Under the pieces are notes generated by a model, which had not been told where the DNA came from, searched no databases, and worked only from the letters and a program-made list of their open reading frames with translations. Source: Flavobacterium taihuense (GTDB lineage: Bacteria > Bacteroidota > Bacteroidia > Flavobacteriales > Flavobacteriaceae). Taken from it: 64,000 nucleotides of DNA. Shown piece after piece: positions 8,620 to 18,285 of the stretch (position 1 is its first letter; each line of letters begins with the position of its first letter). The position numbers were made by a program, and so were the translations under genes. Location: positions 124,001-188,000 of the forward strand of contig NZ_JAHWYN010000005.1 of NCBI RefSeq assembly GCF_019351435.1, in the 5' to 3' direction.

Positions 8620-9309
8620 ATGTTTTCTACTAAAATAACCGATATATTTTTCGACTTAGATCACACACTTTGGGATTTTGATGTCAATTCGGAATTGGCT
8701 TTTGAAGCTATTTTCAAGAAAGATCACCCAACGATTCAAATAGCTGATTTTATAGAGAAGTATGCTCCCATCAATCAGGCTTGTTGGAAGTTATACCAAT
8801 ATGATAAAATAACGCATGCTGAATTAAGGTATAATCGTCTTAAACATACTTTTGATGCTTTGGAATATTTTGTTTCCGATGATCAAATAGAGAGTATTGC
8901 GCATGATTATATTGAGTTATTGCCGGAAAATAATCGTTTGTTTGATGGCACAATTGAAGTGCTGGAATATCTTGAAAAAAAGTATAAATTGCATATTATT
9001 ACCAATGGCTTTGCCGAGGTTCAGTACAAAAAAATTAACAACTCGAATATTGCGGGATTTTTCAAAACAATAACCAATTCGGAGATGGCGGGGGTTAAGA
9101 AACCTAATCCTGTTATTTTTGAGTATGCTCTTAATCAGGCTCAAGCCAATAAAGAAAATAGTATAATGATTGGTGATTGTCTAGAGGCAGATGTACAAGG
9201 AGCTTTAGATGCAGGATTGGATGCTATTTTTTTTAATGACAAAAAAATTAAAGTAGAAGAAAATATCAAGCAAGTAACACGTTTATTAGAATTAAAAAAA
9301 TATTTATAA
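8620..9309 (+). CDS. YjjG-family HAD pyrimidine nucleotidase
   Basis: 229 residues of HAD subfamily IA. Motif I is FFDLDHTLWDFD near the N-terminus (nucleophile and acid Asp pair), motif II is IITNG, motif III lysine lies in GVKKPNP and motif IV in GDCLEADVQGA. The alpha-helical cap fits YjjG, a 5'-nucleotidase that removes non-canonical pyrimidine nucleotides. It begins 9 bp after the RES toxin gene, but a role in that system is not implied. Confidence 0.85.
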   Translation: MFSTKITDIFFDLDHTLWDFDVNSELAFEAIFKKDHPTIQIADFIEKYAPINQACWKLYQYDKITHAELRYNRLKHTFDALEYFVSDDQIESIAHDYIELLPENNRLFDGTIEVLEYLEKKYKLHIITNGFAEVQYKKINNSNIAGFFKTITNSEMAGVKKPNPVIFEYALNQAQANKENSIMIGDCLEADVQGALDAGLDAIFFNDKKIKVEENIKQVTRLLELKKYL

Positions 9310-9312
9310 ATC

Positions 9313-10089
9313 ATGAAAACTAAATTTCTGTTCCTATTATTATTATTATTTATTTCAAGCTATGGTTTTTCTCAATCGGTAAATGATTATGTAGCTGTTA
9401 TTGTGCCTGTAAAGTATGATTTTGTGAAACAGGAAAATCAATATCGACTCAATACATTGACAAAATTCAATTTGCATAAAGCAGGTTTTCAGGCCTTTTA
9501 TACCAACGAAGCCATTCCAAAAGAGTATAGTGATAGATGTAGTCTTTTAAACGTGGATGTATTGAAAGAAAATGGTTTTTTGATAACTAAATTGTATGTA
9601 ATACTTAAAGATTGTAATGGTAAAGTCATTTTTAAATCTGAAGTAGGGAAAAGCAAAGAGAAAGATTATGAAGTAGCCTATGCCGAGGCACTAAATGCAG
9701 CTTTTACCTCCGTTTACGCGCTACACTATAAATACAACGGAAAAGCAGTTGTGGCTAATCAAAATGCATCAGTGGTATCTCCTGCTATAGTATCAGTTGT
9801 CTCAATGGCTGTTCCAGTGCCTACTGCAGCCGTTGCCGTAAATGTGCCAAGCAGCAGTGCCGAACCGGATGGTTCAGTTTTGTTTGCACAGCCTATCAAA
9901 AATGGATTTCAGTTAGTGGACAGTACTCCAAAAGTGGTTATGAAAGCATACAAAACCACTAACCCTGCAATTTATTTAGCATCTAAAGGCGATATACAAG
10001 GAACGTTGGTTCTAAAAGATAACCAATGGTACTTTGAATATTATGAAAAAGATACTTTGATGTCGGAAAAAATAAAAGTGAAGTTTTAA
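9313..10089 (+). CDS. Exported protein of unknown function
   Basis: 258 residues. A signal peptide covers residues 1-20 (MKTKFLFLLLLLFISSYGFS, cut before QSVND). An alpha/beta region follows to about residue 150 (FNLHKAGFQAFYTNEA, LYVILKDCNGKVIFKSEVGK), then an Ala/Val/Pro/Ser-rich linker (about 155-195), and a short C-terminal beta-rich segment ending in KVKF. No family with a known role was recognised. It lies 3 bp after the HAD gene and is probably co-transcribed. Two terminator-like hairpins follow. Confidence 0.7.
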   Translation: MKTKFLFLLLLLFISSYGFSQSVNDYVAVIVPVKYDFVKQENQYRLNTLTKFNLHKAGFQAFYTNEAIPKEYSDRCSLLNVDVLKENGFLITKLYVILKDCNGKVIFKSEVGKSKEKDYEVAYAEALNAAFTSVYALHYKYNGKAVVANQNASVVSPAIVSVVSMAVPVPTAAVAVNVPSSSAEPDGSVLFAQPIKNGFQLVDSTPKVVMKAYKTTNPAIYLASKGDIQGTLVLKDNQWYFEYYEKDTLMSEKIKVKF

Positions 10090-10092
10090 TCT

Positions 10093-10140
10093 TCTCCAGT
10101 TCAATTCCCGGAAGCTCTGCTTCGGCAGTGGAGAGTTTTT
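10093..10140 (+). terminator. First of two hairpins after the exported-protein gene
   Basis: TCTCCA (10093-10098) pairs with TGGAGA (10129-10134), enclosing GAAGC-TCT-GCTTC, and TTTTT(T) follows from 10136. The stem is interrupted, so it is weaker than the next hairpin. Confidence 0.5.
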
Positions 10141-10146
10141 TAAAAT

Positions 10147-10177
10147 AAAACCTCGGTGGCTCTGCTCCGAGGTTTTT
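10147..10177. terminator. Bidirectional terminator between convergent genes
   Basis: AAAACCTCGG (10147-10156) pairs with CCGAGGTTTT (10167-10176) around a 10-base loop, with A-runs on one side and T-runs on the other. It can serve both the plus-strand exported-protein gene and rarA on the minus strand. Confidence 0.8.
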
Positions 10178-10234
10178 ATTTATAGAATATTCTCTAATCT
10201 AAATTTTGCATTCTGAAATCTGCAATCTAAAATC

Positions 10235-11512
10235 TTAATACCCATATTTATTCTTCCAACGATTTTTTAAGAATTCACGAGTCGTATTTTCTCGGGAATT
10301 AGTTCCTGGAACATAAATTGGGGTGTTGCTTAGAGCGTCTGGTAAGAATTCCTGCTCGGCAAAATTATTGGCATAATCATGAGAATATTTATAATCCTCG
10401 CCATATCCTAATTCTTTCATTAATTTGGTCGGAGCGTTGCGCAAATGTATAGGTACAGGTAAATCACCAGTTTGTTTAACTAATTGTTGAGCGGTTCCAA
10501 TTGCCAAATACGAAGCATTGCTTTTGGGTGAAGTGGCAAGATAAATAGCGCACTGACTCAAAATAATCCGGCTTTCTGGATAACCAATGGTAGAGACTGC
10601 CTGAAAAGCATTATTGGCCATAATAAAAGCAGTTGGATTTGCATTTCCAATATCTTCACTGGATAAAATCAACATTCTACGCGCAATAAATTTCACATCC
10701 TCACCACCTTCAATCATTCGTGCCAACCAATAAACAGCACCATTGGGATCACTCCCCCGTATCGATTTTATAAAGGCCGAGACAATGTCATAATGTTGTT
10801 CACCACTTTTGTCATACAAAACCGTATTTTGCTGGACCAATTCAAAAACGCGGTCATTGGTGATTAAAACTTCGTCATCAGCAGAGGCATTTACGACGAG
10901 TTCAAAAATATTTAATAGTTTGCGTCCATCGCCGCCGGAAAGCCTTAACAGTGCTTCTGTTTCACGCAGTTCAATCTTTTTTGTGGACAAATGAATATCT
11001 GTTTTCACAGCTCTTTGCAACAAGTGTTCTAAATCTGCCTTAGTAAACGCATTCAAAACATAAACCTGACAACGCGACAATAAAGCGGGAATAACTTCAA
11101 AACTCGGATTTTCGGTAGTAGCACCAATAAGGGTAATCCATCCTTTTTCAACAGCAGCCAATAAAGAATCCTGTTGTGATTTACTAAAACGATGAATCTC
11201 GTCAATAAACAAAATAGGGTTTTTGGCGGTGAATAAACCACCGCTCTGTCGTGCTTTTTCAATCACATCCCTAATGTCCTTCACTCCAGAGTTGATAGCA
11301 CTCAAGATATAAAATGGACGTTTCGACTCTTGGGCAATAATTTGTGCTAAAGTTGTTTTGCCCGTTCCAGGAGGCCCCCAGAATATTAGGGACGGGATAA
11401 TCCCTTTAGAAATCTGTTGCGTCAACGAGCCGTTTGGTCCAACCAAATGGGATTGACTGATGTAATCTTCTAGTTTTTGTGGGCGTATGCGTTCTGCCAG
11501 TGGTGCTTCCAT
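10235..11512 (-). CDS. rarA: Replication-associated recombination protein RarA (MgsA)
   Basis: A 425-residue AAA+ ATPase of the clamp-loader-like RarA/MgsA/WRNIP1 family that acts at stalled replication forks. Walker A is GPPGTGKTT at residues 46-54, Walker B is ILFIDE at 100-105, and sensor 1 is [10 protein letters not shown]. The C-terminal half holds the MgsA tetramerisation domain ([21 protein letters not shown], in pieces; then [10 protein letters not shown] and [16 protein letters not shown]). The protein is full length. It is divergent from the rhomboid gene and convergent with the exported-protein gene. Confidence 0.93.
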   Translation of the reverse strand: MEAPLAERIRPQKLEDYISQSHLVGPNGSLTQQISKGIIPSLIFWGPPGTGKTTLAQIIAQESKRPFYILSAINSGVKDIRDVIEKARQSGGLFTAKNPILFIDEIHRFSKSQQDSLLAAVEKGWITLIGATTENPSFEVIPALLSRCQVYVLNAFTKADLEHLLQRAVKTDIHLSTKKIELRETEALLRLSGGDGRKLLNIFELVVNASADDEVLITNDRVFELVQQNTVLYDKSGEQHYDIVSAFIKSIRGSDPNGAVYWLARMIEGGEDVKFIARRMLILSSEDIGNANPTAFIMANNAFQAVSTIGYPESRIILSQCAIYLATSPKSNASYLAIGTAQQLVKQTGDLPVPIHLRNAPTKLMKELGYGEDYKYSHDYANNFAEQEFLPDALSNTPIYVPGTNSRENTTREFLKNRWKNKYGY

Positions 11513-11558
11513 GCGGTAAAATTACGCAATTTTCAGTTTTTATAAGTATATTTTTCAG

Positions 11559-11640
11559 GAGCTATTCCTGCTATCCGTTTCAATCTCCCTAGCCGAACCC
11601 CGGCCAGGGAGGATTTTTACTTCTATCAGGGCTAGGGCAT
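11559..11640. repeat. Palindromic intergenic element of flavobacterial type
   Basis: Nested complementarity in the rarA/rhomboid divergent spacer. CTCCCT (11585-11590) pairs with AGGGAG (11606-11611) and GCCG (11592-11595) with CGGC (11601-11604) around a 5-base loop. Conserved-looking flanks lie on each side: GCTATTCCTGCTATCCGTTT on the left, and TTACTTCTATCAGGGCTAGG on the right. From memory, this flank-stem-flank pattern with a variable stem recurs in intergenic regions of Flavobacterium genomes; that is recollection, not a search. No T-run follows the stem, so it is not a simple terminator. Confidence 0.55.
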
Positions 11641-11791
11641 TCGTTTTCAGAACCAAAATTATTTTTATATGACAAAATAGCACTAAATTGCTTTTGGATA
11701 CATTTTTGATTTGTTTAATGGGTATTATAAAGCAAAAAAATAATCTGTCTAACGAATCTAAGAAGTCTAACAATCTGAGTTGTAAAAAAAA

Positions 11792-12589
11792 ATGGAAGAA
11801 AATCATTTTAAATTCACAAATGCCGTTATAGGAGTACCACTTTTTTTCGTATTGTTCCTCTGGTTTGTTTATTGGTTAGAAATTCGTTTTGGTTTCGATT
11901 TTGATAACAACGGAATTTTGCCAAGAACTTTTTCTGGATTACAAGGCATTGTTTTTAGCCCATTCATTCATTCGAATATTGAACATCTTTATAATAATTC
12001 GATTCCTTTATTAGTGCTATTAGCAGCGCTATTCTTTTTTTACAGAAAAGAAGCATTTGGGATACTAGTTTACGGAATTTTACTTTCGGGAACACTAACT
12101 TGGATTATTGGAAGGGAAAATTACCATATTGGTGCCAGCAGTTTAATTTATGTATTGGTTTCTTTTATTTTTTTCAAAGGAATTCAAACCCAGTATTATC
12201 GATTGGTAGCTTTATCACTCACCGTTGTGGTGCTCTATGGTGGAACGGTTTGGTATGTTTTTCCAAAAATTGATGAAACCATTTCTTGGGAAGGCCATTT
12301 ATCCGGATTGATAGTCGGTTTTGTACTTACTTTTTTCTACAAGAAACCAGAATTCAAGAAAGTAATAAAGTACGATTGGGAACGCTCGGATTACAATCCG
12401 TCAGAAGATAAATTTATGCAACGCTTTGACGAAAACGGAAATTTTGTCAATCCACCAAAGCCTGAAATTATTGAGGAAACTGCATCTGAAATCAGTCCTT
12501 TTTTTCTTTCGAATTCGAATGTAGTTTATGATTTTGTAGAAAATATAGAGGATATAAACGAAAAAAATGAATCAAAACCAGAGTCTTGA
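11792..12589 (+). CDS. Rhomboid-family intramembrane serine protease
   Basis: 265 residues with about six hydrophobic segments, followed by a soluble tail from about residue 185. The catalytic serine lies in GASS (Ser116) and the catalytic histidine in WEGHLSG (His169). The conserved HSNIEHLYNN element (about 60-69) provides the HxxxHxxxN motif in the second TM region. The enzyme cleaves membrane proteins within or near the lipid bilayer; substrates are unknown. The C-terminal cytoplasmic extension (SEDKFMQRFDENGNF) is typical of Bacteroidota members. The stop codon lies inside a terminator hairpin. Confidence 0.9.
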   Translation: MEENHFKFTNAVIGVPLFFVLFLWFVYWLEIRFGFDFDNNGILPRTFSGLQGIVFSPFIHSNIEHLYNNSIPLLVLLAALFFFYRKEAFGILVYGILLSGTLTWIIGRENYHIGASSLIYVLVSFIFFKGIQTQYYRLVALSLTVVVLYGGTVWYVFPKIDETISWEGHLSGLIVGFVLTFFYKKPEFKKVIKYDWERSDYNPSEDKFMQRFDENGNFVNPPKPEIIEETASEISPFFLSNSNVVYDFVENIEDINEKNESKPES

Positions 12590-12597
12590 TTCATTTT
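12564..12597. terminator. Terminator overlapping the rhomboid stop codon
   Basis: A perfect 12-bp stem (12564-12575 with 12586-12597), with an A-run before it and TTTT within the 3' arm. The A-run gives a strong T-tail on the minus strand, so it may also stop transcription coming from rlmB. Confidence 0.65.
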
Positions 12598-12666
12598 GTG
12601 TTTATTTCTTGAAGTGAAATTTTTCAATCCAAATTCTGTAATTTGAATTATAAAATCCGCAATCTT

Positions 12667-13401
12667 TTAGCTTCGTTGTCTAACTGCTTCGTATAAAAAA
12701 GCGCCACAGGCTACCGAAACGTTTAGAGAACCAATAGATCCAAACATAGGTAGTTTTGCTTTCTCGTCAACGATTTTAAGAACAGATGGATTTACTCCTC
12801 TGTCTTCTGATCCCATAATAATTGCTACAGGTTCATTCAAAGAAATATCATAAATATTTTGTTCAGTTTTTTCGGTGGCAGCAACGGTTTTGATTCCGCT
12901 GGCTTGCAAAAGGAAAATTGCATCTTTTATGTGCTCCACTTTACAAATCGGAATATTAAATACCGCACCTGCCGAAGTTTTAACCGTATCTCCATTTACT
13001 GGAGCCGAACCTGCTTTTTGAACAATGATTCCATTTACTCCTGTACATTCTGCTGTTCTGATAATAGCACCAAAATTACGAGCATCCGATATTTGATCCA
13101 AAATTAAAAACAAAGGTTTCTTACCGTTATCAATAACTGTTTCTATTAAGGTTTCCAAATCAAAAAAGGAAATAGGGGAGATGGTTGCTACTGCACCTTG
13201 GTGGTTGTTAGGAGTAAGTCTGTTAAGTTTTTCAACAGGTACATAAGAGAAATTGATATTGCCACGTTTCATCACTTTCATCAAGTCTTTCATCAGTTCG
13301 CTACTTGCTTCCTTTTGAATATAGACTTTATCTACCGTTGCGCCCGCTTGTATGGCTTCAATTATTGCTCTAATCCCAAATATTTGATGTTCTTTTTCCA
13401 T
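12667..13401 (-). CDS. rlmB: 23S rRNA 2'-O-ribose methyltransferase (TrmH/RlmB family)
   Basis: A 244-residue SpoU/TrmH-type SPOUT methyltransferase. An N-terminal substrate-binding domain (FGIRAIIEAIQAG, then VDKVYIQKEAS) is followed by the knotted catalytic domain. Motif 1 is ILDQISDARNFGAIIRTAE, motif 2 is AIIMGSEDRGV, and motif 3 is LPMFGSIGSLNVSVACG. This matches RlmB, which methylates G2251 of 23S rRNA in E. coli; paralogues act on tRNA, so the exact target is inferred. It is a single gene on the minus strand. Confidence 0.85.
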   Translation of the reverse strand: MEKEHQIFGIRAIIEAIQAGATVDKVYIQKEASSELMKDLMKVMKRGNINFSYVPVEKLNRLTPNNHQGAVATISPISFFDLETLIETVIDNGKKPLFLILDQISDARNFGAIIRTAECTGVNGIIVQKAGSAPVNGDTVKTSAGAVFNIPICKVEHIKDAIFLLQASGIKTVAATEKTEQNIYDISLNEPVAIIMGSEDRGVNPSVLKIVDEKAKLPMFGSIGSLNVSVACGAFLYEAVRQRS

Positions 13402-13430
13402 GCGGCAAAGTTAAGTAAAAGGTTTGTATA

Positions 13431-13459
13431 AAAAAAACCACCAGCAAGGCTGGTGGTTT
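13431..13459 (-). terminator. Terminator after the SusD gene
   Basis: A perfect 11-bp stem (13435-13445 with 13449-13459) has a 3-base loop. Read on the minus strand it is followed by seven or more Ts. It lies 26 bp beyond the SusD stop codon. Confidence 0.85.
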
Positions 13460-13484
13460 AGGTGTATTAAATTTATGAAATAAA

Positions 13485-14951
13485 TTAGTTTTTATCCCAG
13501 AAAACATGTGATTTTAACTTGTCTCCACCAGGGATTGAAGCAGATGCCGCTTGCCAATTTGCACCGTTAACTGTTTGTTCATTAACAGGGTAGTTTAACC
13601 TTTTTGGAACTTGACCTTCAGCTTCAGAATATGCATTTGCAGGAGCAAGTAAGGCAGGGATATCTAATCTACGATAAGCTGTCCAGGCTTCAAATCCTCT
13701 GTTATAAAATGCAATCCATTCTTGTTTAGCAATTTTATCTTTACCAGATCCTGGAGATGTAAAAGCAACATTTGGGTCTAATAAATAAGCTGCTGCTTGA
13801 TCTTTAATACCCCAATTTTCAAAAGAAGCAGTAATTGCTTGGTTGTAATAATATTCAGTTGAATTTCCAACTGAAAATCCATTTAAAGCAGCTTCGGCTA
13901 GATAAAAATTCACTTCAGTTGCTTCCATTAATAATGAAGGGAAATCTGGAGCTGTTAGAATAGGATTTACGTGAGAAAAATTCGTGTATATATTTGTGTA
14001 ACCATATTTTCCTCCTTTATAAAGTCCAGAACTTAATGGTGTAAAATATTGCGCTCTTCTAGGGTCATTTAATGTATTCATCTCATTTACTATCGTTGCA
14101 GCAGGAACAAAATCATTTCTGCCAGATGCTACTAGATTTTCGTAAATAGGATTGTAATTTGGAGCAGATACAGCATATTTAAATGCTGCATTATTTCCAT
14201 TTGTTGTTATTACTCCACCGTTGTAACCACTTTCAATTGTGCTTTTTGCTAATGTAGGATTCGTATCAATAAGATTAACTCCTAGTTTTACTTTTAATGA
14301 GTTTGCAAAAAGTTTCCATTTTGCAACATCACCTTTGTAAACAATATCACCTGTACTAAAAGATTTATTGCTAACGTCTAAATTTGCTATAGCTGCATCT
14401 AATCTTGTAATTAGTTTTGTATAGATTGTAGCTCCATCCTCATATTTAGGTAAAACATTTGTTTTTGGTTGTAATGCATCTGTATAAGGTACATTTCCAA
14501 ATGAATCAACTATTATTTGATAGGTGTAAACTTCAAAAATTTCTATAATTGCAAGCTTGTTTTTTTGCTCACTTTGAAATTGTGAATCAGAAACTCCAGT
14601 AGGTGCAACTTCAGTTGGAATTACCTCTTTTGCAGATTCTAAACCACCAAGTACAGTAGCATATAAAATTCTCCAATGACGATCAGGTATTGATCTTGAG
14701 CTTACTCTATATCTTGATTCTGTGGTGTACTGTGTTGCTGCTAAGTACTGAGGGAAATATCTAAATATGGCACCTTCATTTACACTAGGGCTAGTCAATT
14801 GATCTGTTAACGCTTTTTGAGAATTTGCAAATAAAGTAGCTGCCGGAACTTCATAAGCCGCATCTTTATTCTCGTTAAAAGTGAGATCATCGCTTACACA
14901 ACTTGTCATTATTAATGACAATATTGCTATTGAATATATTATTTTTTTCAT
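13485..14951 (-). CDS. SusD/RagB-family nutrient-binding outer-membrane lipoprotein
   Basis: 488 residues. The lipoprotein signal ends in LIMTSC with lipidated Cys18, followed by VSDD; acidic residues right after the Cys match the Bacteroidota surface-export signal, so it should face the medium. The body is the SusD-like helical fold, with the SusD-like_2 type features KLFANSLKVKLGVNL (TPR-like part) and the C-terminal WIAFYNRGFEAWTAYRRLDIP. It caps the SusC channel encoded 4 bp upstream. The ligand is not evident: no glycoside hydrolase, peptidase or regulator gene is adjacent. Confidence 0.9.
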   Translation of the reverse strand: MKKIIYSIAILSLIMTSCVSDDLTFNENKDAAYEVPAATLFANSQKALTDQLTSPSVNEGAIFRYFPQYLAATQYTTESRYRVSSRSIPDRHWRILYATVLGGLESAKEVIPTEVAPTGVSDSQFQSEQKNKLAIIEIFEVYTYQIIVDSFGNVPYTDALQPKTNVLPKYEDGATIYTKLITRLDAAIANLDVSNKSFSTGDIVYKGDVAKWKLFANSLKVKLGVNLIDTNPTLAKSTIESGYNGGVITTNGNNAAFKYAVSAPNYNPIYENLVASGRNDFVPAATIVNEMNTLNDPRRAQYFTPLSSGLYKGGKYGYTNIYTNFSHVNPILTAPDFPSLLMEATEVNFYLAEAALNGFSVGNSTEYYYNQAITASFENWGIKDQAAAYLLDPNVAFTSPGSGKDKIAKQEWIAFYNRGFEAWTAYRRLDIPALLAPANAYSEAEGQVPKRLNYPVNEQTVNGANWQAASASIPGGDKLKSHVFWDKN

Positions 14952-14955
14952 TTTT

Positions 14956-17900
14956 TTAGAATTTTACTTTTAGGTTAAAAGAATATGTTTTAACTGATGG
15001 CATAACTCCAGACTGAAATCCCTGTATATTACCCGCAGAGGTTCCAGCTTCAGGATCTGCGTCCGGTAAATTTTTGTCAATAATCCAAACGTTATTACCA
15101 ATTAAACTGAATGACATATCTTTAATAAAGCTTTGTCCAAGATATTTTGAAGGGAAAGAATAGGTTAAACCTACTTCTCTAAGTTTAACATAAGAAGCAT
15201 CATATACAAAATTGCTATTCGGATTTCCGGAAACTCCAAAACCCATACCGCTTGCTTCACTAGAGTCAGATGCATCTACACGAGTTGTGTTGGTAACGTA
15301 ATTCCCATTTGAATCTAACATAACACCTGGGTTGATATACCCACCACCATCAGCTAAAGTATTTCTAACTGGATTGCCTAAGTCATTGATGTATGCAGTT
15401 TGAACTCCTTGACCTGTGTCTTGTCCGTATGCCTGATCAAGTGAGAAAACGCTTCCTCCCTTTTTCATATCAATTAAAAAGTTAAAAGAAAAATCTTTAT
15501 AAGTAAATTTATTTGACATACCACCTATCCATTTTGCCTGAATGTTACCAATTATTTGATTATCGACAGTTACGTAACTTCCATCTGCATCGACAATTTT
15601 ATTTCCATTAGGATCACGAGCTATTCCTTGTCCTCTGATGGCACCATATTGTTCGCCAACAGTTGCATTAAGGGTAACATTTTGATTCCAACTAGCCAAT
15701 TGAAGATTTGTTCTTCCTTCGTTTAATGAAACAACTTTATTTTCGTTTTTTGACCAGTTTACATTAACTTGCCATTGGAAATCTTTAGTTTTAATTGGAT
15801 ATCCTCCCAAAACTACTTCAATACCTCTGTTTTCAAGTTCACCAGCGTTGATCTGTGAAAAGCTATATCCTGTTGATGGAGATTGAGGCACGTTGAAAAT
15901 TTGGTCTACTGTATTAGTTTTGTAAACAGATAAATCCATAGTTAATCTATTGCTGAACAATGAAGCTTCTAAACCAGCCTCCCAGCTTCTTTGTGTCTCA
16001 GGTTTTAAGTTTTGGAATTGAACAAATGTAGCGCTGTTTTGAAATAATGGATTTCCATTCAATAAACCATTATTAATTCTTGCACCCAATTGACCAGCAG
16101 CGGGATCATTTCCAACCTGCGCATAATTAAGTCTCAGTTTTCCCAAAGATAACCAATCTGCTTGCAATAGTTCTGAAAAAACAAAACTTGATCCAATAGA
16201 ATAGTAATCATAAGTATTGTTGTCCACATATAGGCTTGTTGATTGATCACGACGATATGATCCTTCTAAGTATACGGTTTTGTTGTAATCAAGCGAAGCC
16301 TGTGCATACAATCCTGATTTTTCAGAATTTATTTCGGTTTCTACTGGGGCAACAAATTCCTTTGAATTTGCTAATGTGTAAAGTCCTGGTTTAACAAGAC
16401 CACCAGTAGTTGATCCGTTAAATGAATCAACTCTTGATTTCACAAGTGTTGCTCCACCTAATACTTTACCACTAACAGTAGGGCTTAATTTAATATCATA
16501 TGTAGCTATGAAATCATATGTTTGTTGAAGAAATGCTCTAGTGTATAAGGAATATCCTGAAGATTCACTAATTTGACTAATTCCAAATTCTTCTGCATGA
16601 CTTCCAACCTGTTTTCTAAGCTCTTGTCTGTCGTTAGAGTTGTCGATTGTTGCTCTACCTAATAAGTTTAAATTTTCGGTAACGTCATAGCTCAAGTTTG
16701 CTCCTGTTGTGATTCTACGTCTAACATCGCTTTCGTAGTTTTCGTATCTGTCCCAATATGGATTATTCCAATATGCAGGTTTTAAATCGCCTGATAGTGG
16801 GTCATTCATATTCCAGGTAATGTTATCATTATTTCTGAAATATTCCTGTTTTAACTCTTTTATGTCAACGTTAGTTTGCCACCATTGTCTAAATCCACCT
16901 ATAAAATTATCTCCATAACCTAAACTATTTCTACCAATAGTATTTTGATCAGTAAAGGTAAAGAAAGCTCTTGCAGTCAATTTATCACTTAAGTCTCTAG
17001 AGAAATTACCATTAAGAACGTTTCTTTTAAGGCTGCTATTTGGTAAAACCCCTTTGTCTGAATTATTCGTTATGCTTAAGTTAAAGGCACTTTTGTCATC
17101 ACCTCCATTTAGGTTCAAACTGTTTATAGTGTTAAATGCTTTTTCAAAGAAAGTGGTAGGGTCATTTGTTGCTGCAACCCATGGAGTTGCCTTTCCAAAA
17201 TTAGCATTTCCTGGCGCAAAAGCATTCCATTGGTATGCTGGTAGGCCATCAAAAGCATTACCGTAAGAAATGTCGTATCCAGTTGGTACAACTCTGTCAT
17301 CAACACCATCGCCGTCAACATCTGTATAAGTGAAGTTATCATGACCATCATAACCACCACCACCATATTGTTTCTGGTAATGAACGAATGTAGATTTATC
17401 AATTACTCCAACGGATGCAGTTGTGCTGAATGAAACGCCCAGACCAGCATTTTTCTTTCCTTTTTTAGTCGTAATCATAATTGCTCCGTTGGCAGCAGAA
17501 CTACCATATAAAGCTGTAGCAGCGGCACCTTTAAGAACGTTTACAGATTCTACGTTATTAGGGTCAATATCTGATGCGGAGTTACCAAAATCAAATCCGT
17601 CTCTCCCTGTTTGAGTATCTGAATCATTTAAATTCGCATTGGCTAAAGGTACACCATCAACAACAATCAAAGCTTGATTATTTCCTGTGATACTTTTTGT
17701 TCCTCTTAGTACAATGTTTGTCGATCCTCCAAAATTTGAATTGCTTCTTATTTCAAGACCTGCAACTTTTCCAGACAGATTGTTCAAGAAATTTGTTGTT
17801 GGTGCAGTGTTAATTGCAGCAGCGTCTAGTTTTTGAGATGCATAGCCTAAAGACTTCTTTTCTCTTGAAACACCTAATGCAGTAACTACTACGCTTTCTA

Positions 17901-18201
17901 ATTGTGTAGCATCACTTGCTAATTTTACATTGACTGTAGCTGAACTTGCAGATTTCTCTGAAGTCTTCATTCCAACGTAGCTAAATACCAATACATCGCT
18001 TGGTGCTGCTTTGATAGAATATTTTCCATCAAAATCTGATTGAGTTCCATTTTTTGTCCCTTTCACTAATACACTCACACCTGGTAAAGGCATGCCTGCA
18101 TTGTCGGAAACAATCCCTGAAACAGATCTTTCTTGCGCAAAAGTTAGTTGCGCCACTAGTACTACTAAGAGTACTAAGAATCCATTGAACTTTAGTTTCA
18201 T
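14956..18201 (-). CDS. SusC/RagA-family TonB-linked outer-membrane transporter
   Basis: 1081 residues. Signal peptide 1-22, then a carboxypeptidase-regulatory-like beta-sandwich (VSGIVSDNAGMPLPGVSVLV, about 27-105). The plug domain follows (VVVTALGVSREKKSLGYA; VLKGAAATALYGSSAANGAI), and then a long TonB-dependent beta barrel that ends in LKVKF with the terminal aromatic residue needed for barrel insertion. It imports a bulky ligand, energised by TonB. It forms a two-gene unit with the SusD gene downstream, and a BamA-like gene precedes it on the same strand at 84 bp. Substrate unknown. Confidence 0.93.
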   Translation of the reverse strand: MKLKFNGFLVLLVVLVAQLTFAQERSVSGIVSDNAGMPLPGVSVLVKGTKNGTQSDFDGKYSIKAAPSDVLVFSYVGMKTSEKSASSATVNVKLASDATQLESVVVTALGVSREKKSLGYASQKLDAAAINTAPTTNFLNNLSGKVAGLEIRSNSNFGGSTNIVLRGTKSITGNNQALIVVDGVPLANANLNDSDTQTGRDGFDFGNSASDIDPNNVESVNVLKGAAATALYGSSAANGAIMITTKKGKKNAGLGVSFSTTASVGVIDKSTFVHYQKQYGGGGYDGHDNFTYTDVDGDGVDDRVVPTGYDISYGNAFDGLPAYQWNAFAPGNANFGKATPWVAATNDPTTFFEKAFNTINSLNLNGGDDKSAFNLSITNNSDKGVLPNSSLKRNVLNGNFSRDLSDKLTARAFFTFTDQNTIGRNSLGYGDNFIGGFRQWWQTNVDIKELKQEYFRNNDNITWNMNDPLSGDLKPAYWNNPYWDRYENYESDVRRRITTGANLSYDVTENLNLLGRATIDNSNDRQELRKQVGSHAEEFGISQISESSGYSLYTRAFLQQTYDFIATYDIKLSPTVSGKVLGGATLVKSRVDSFNGSTTGGLVKPGLYTLANSKEFVAPVETEINSEKSGLYAQASLDYNKTVYLEGSYRRDQSTSLYVDNNTYDYYSIGSSFVFSELLQADWLSLGKLRLNYAQVGNDPAAGQLGARINNGLLNGNPLFQNSATFVQFQNLKPETQRSWEAGLEASLFSNRLTMDLSVYKTNTVDQIFNVPQSPSTGYSFSQINAGELENRGIEVVLGGYPIKTKDFQWQVNVNWSKNENKVVSLNEGRTNLQLASWNQNVTLNATVGEQYGAIRGQGIARDPNGNKIVDADGSYVTVDNQIIGNIQAKWIGGMSNKFTYKDFSFNFLIDMKKGGSVFSLDQAYGQDTGQGVQTAYINDLGNPVRNTLADGGGYINPGVMLDSNGNYVTNTTRVDASDSSEASGMGFGVSGNPNSNFVYDASYVKLREVGLTYSFPSKYLGQSFIKDMSFSLIGNNVWIIDKNLPDADPEAGTSAGNIQGFQSGVMPSVKTYSFNLKVKF

Positions 18202-18285
18202 TTTTAAATATTTTGAATTAGTGAGGCAAAAATCATAATAATTTGTTAACTATCCTAATATCTGAAACTCTTTTTTTTGTTAAAG

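Noticed and set aside
11555..11806. Minus-strand open frame of 83 codons between rarA and the rhomboid gene
   Set aside because: It overlaps the palindromic element and the rhomboid start, and its composition follows A/T-rich noise.
13485..18201. SusC/SusD as part of a polysaccharide utilisation locus
   Set aside because: No carbohydrate-active enzyme or dedicated regulator lies nearby; the neighbours are rlmB and ribosomal genes.
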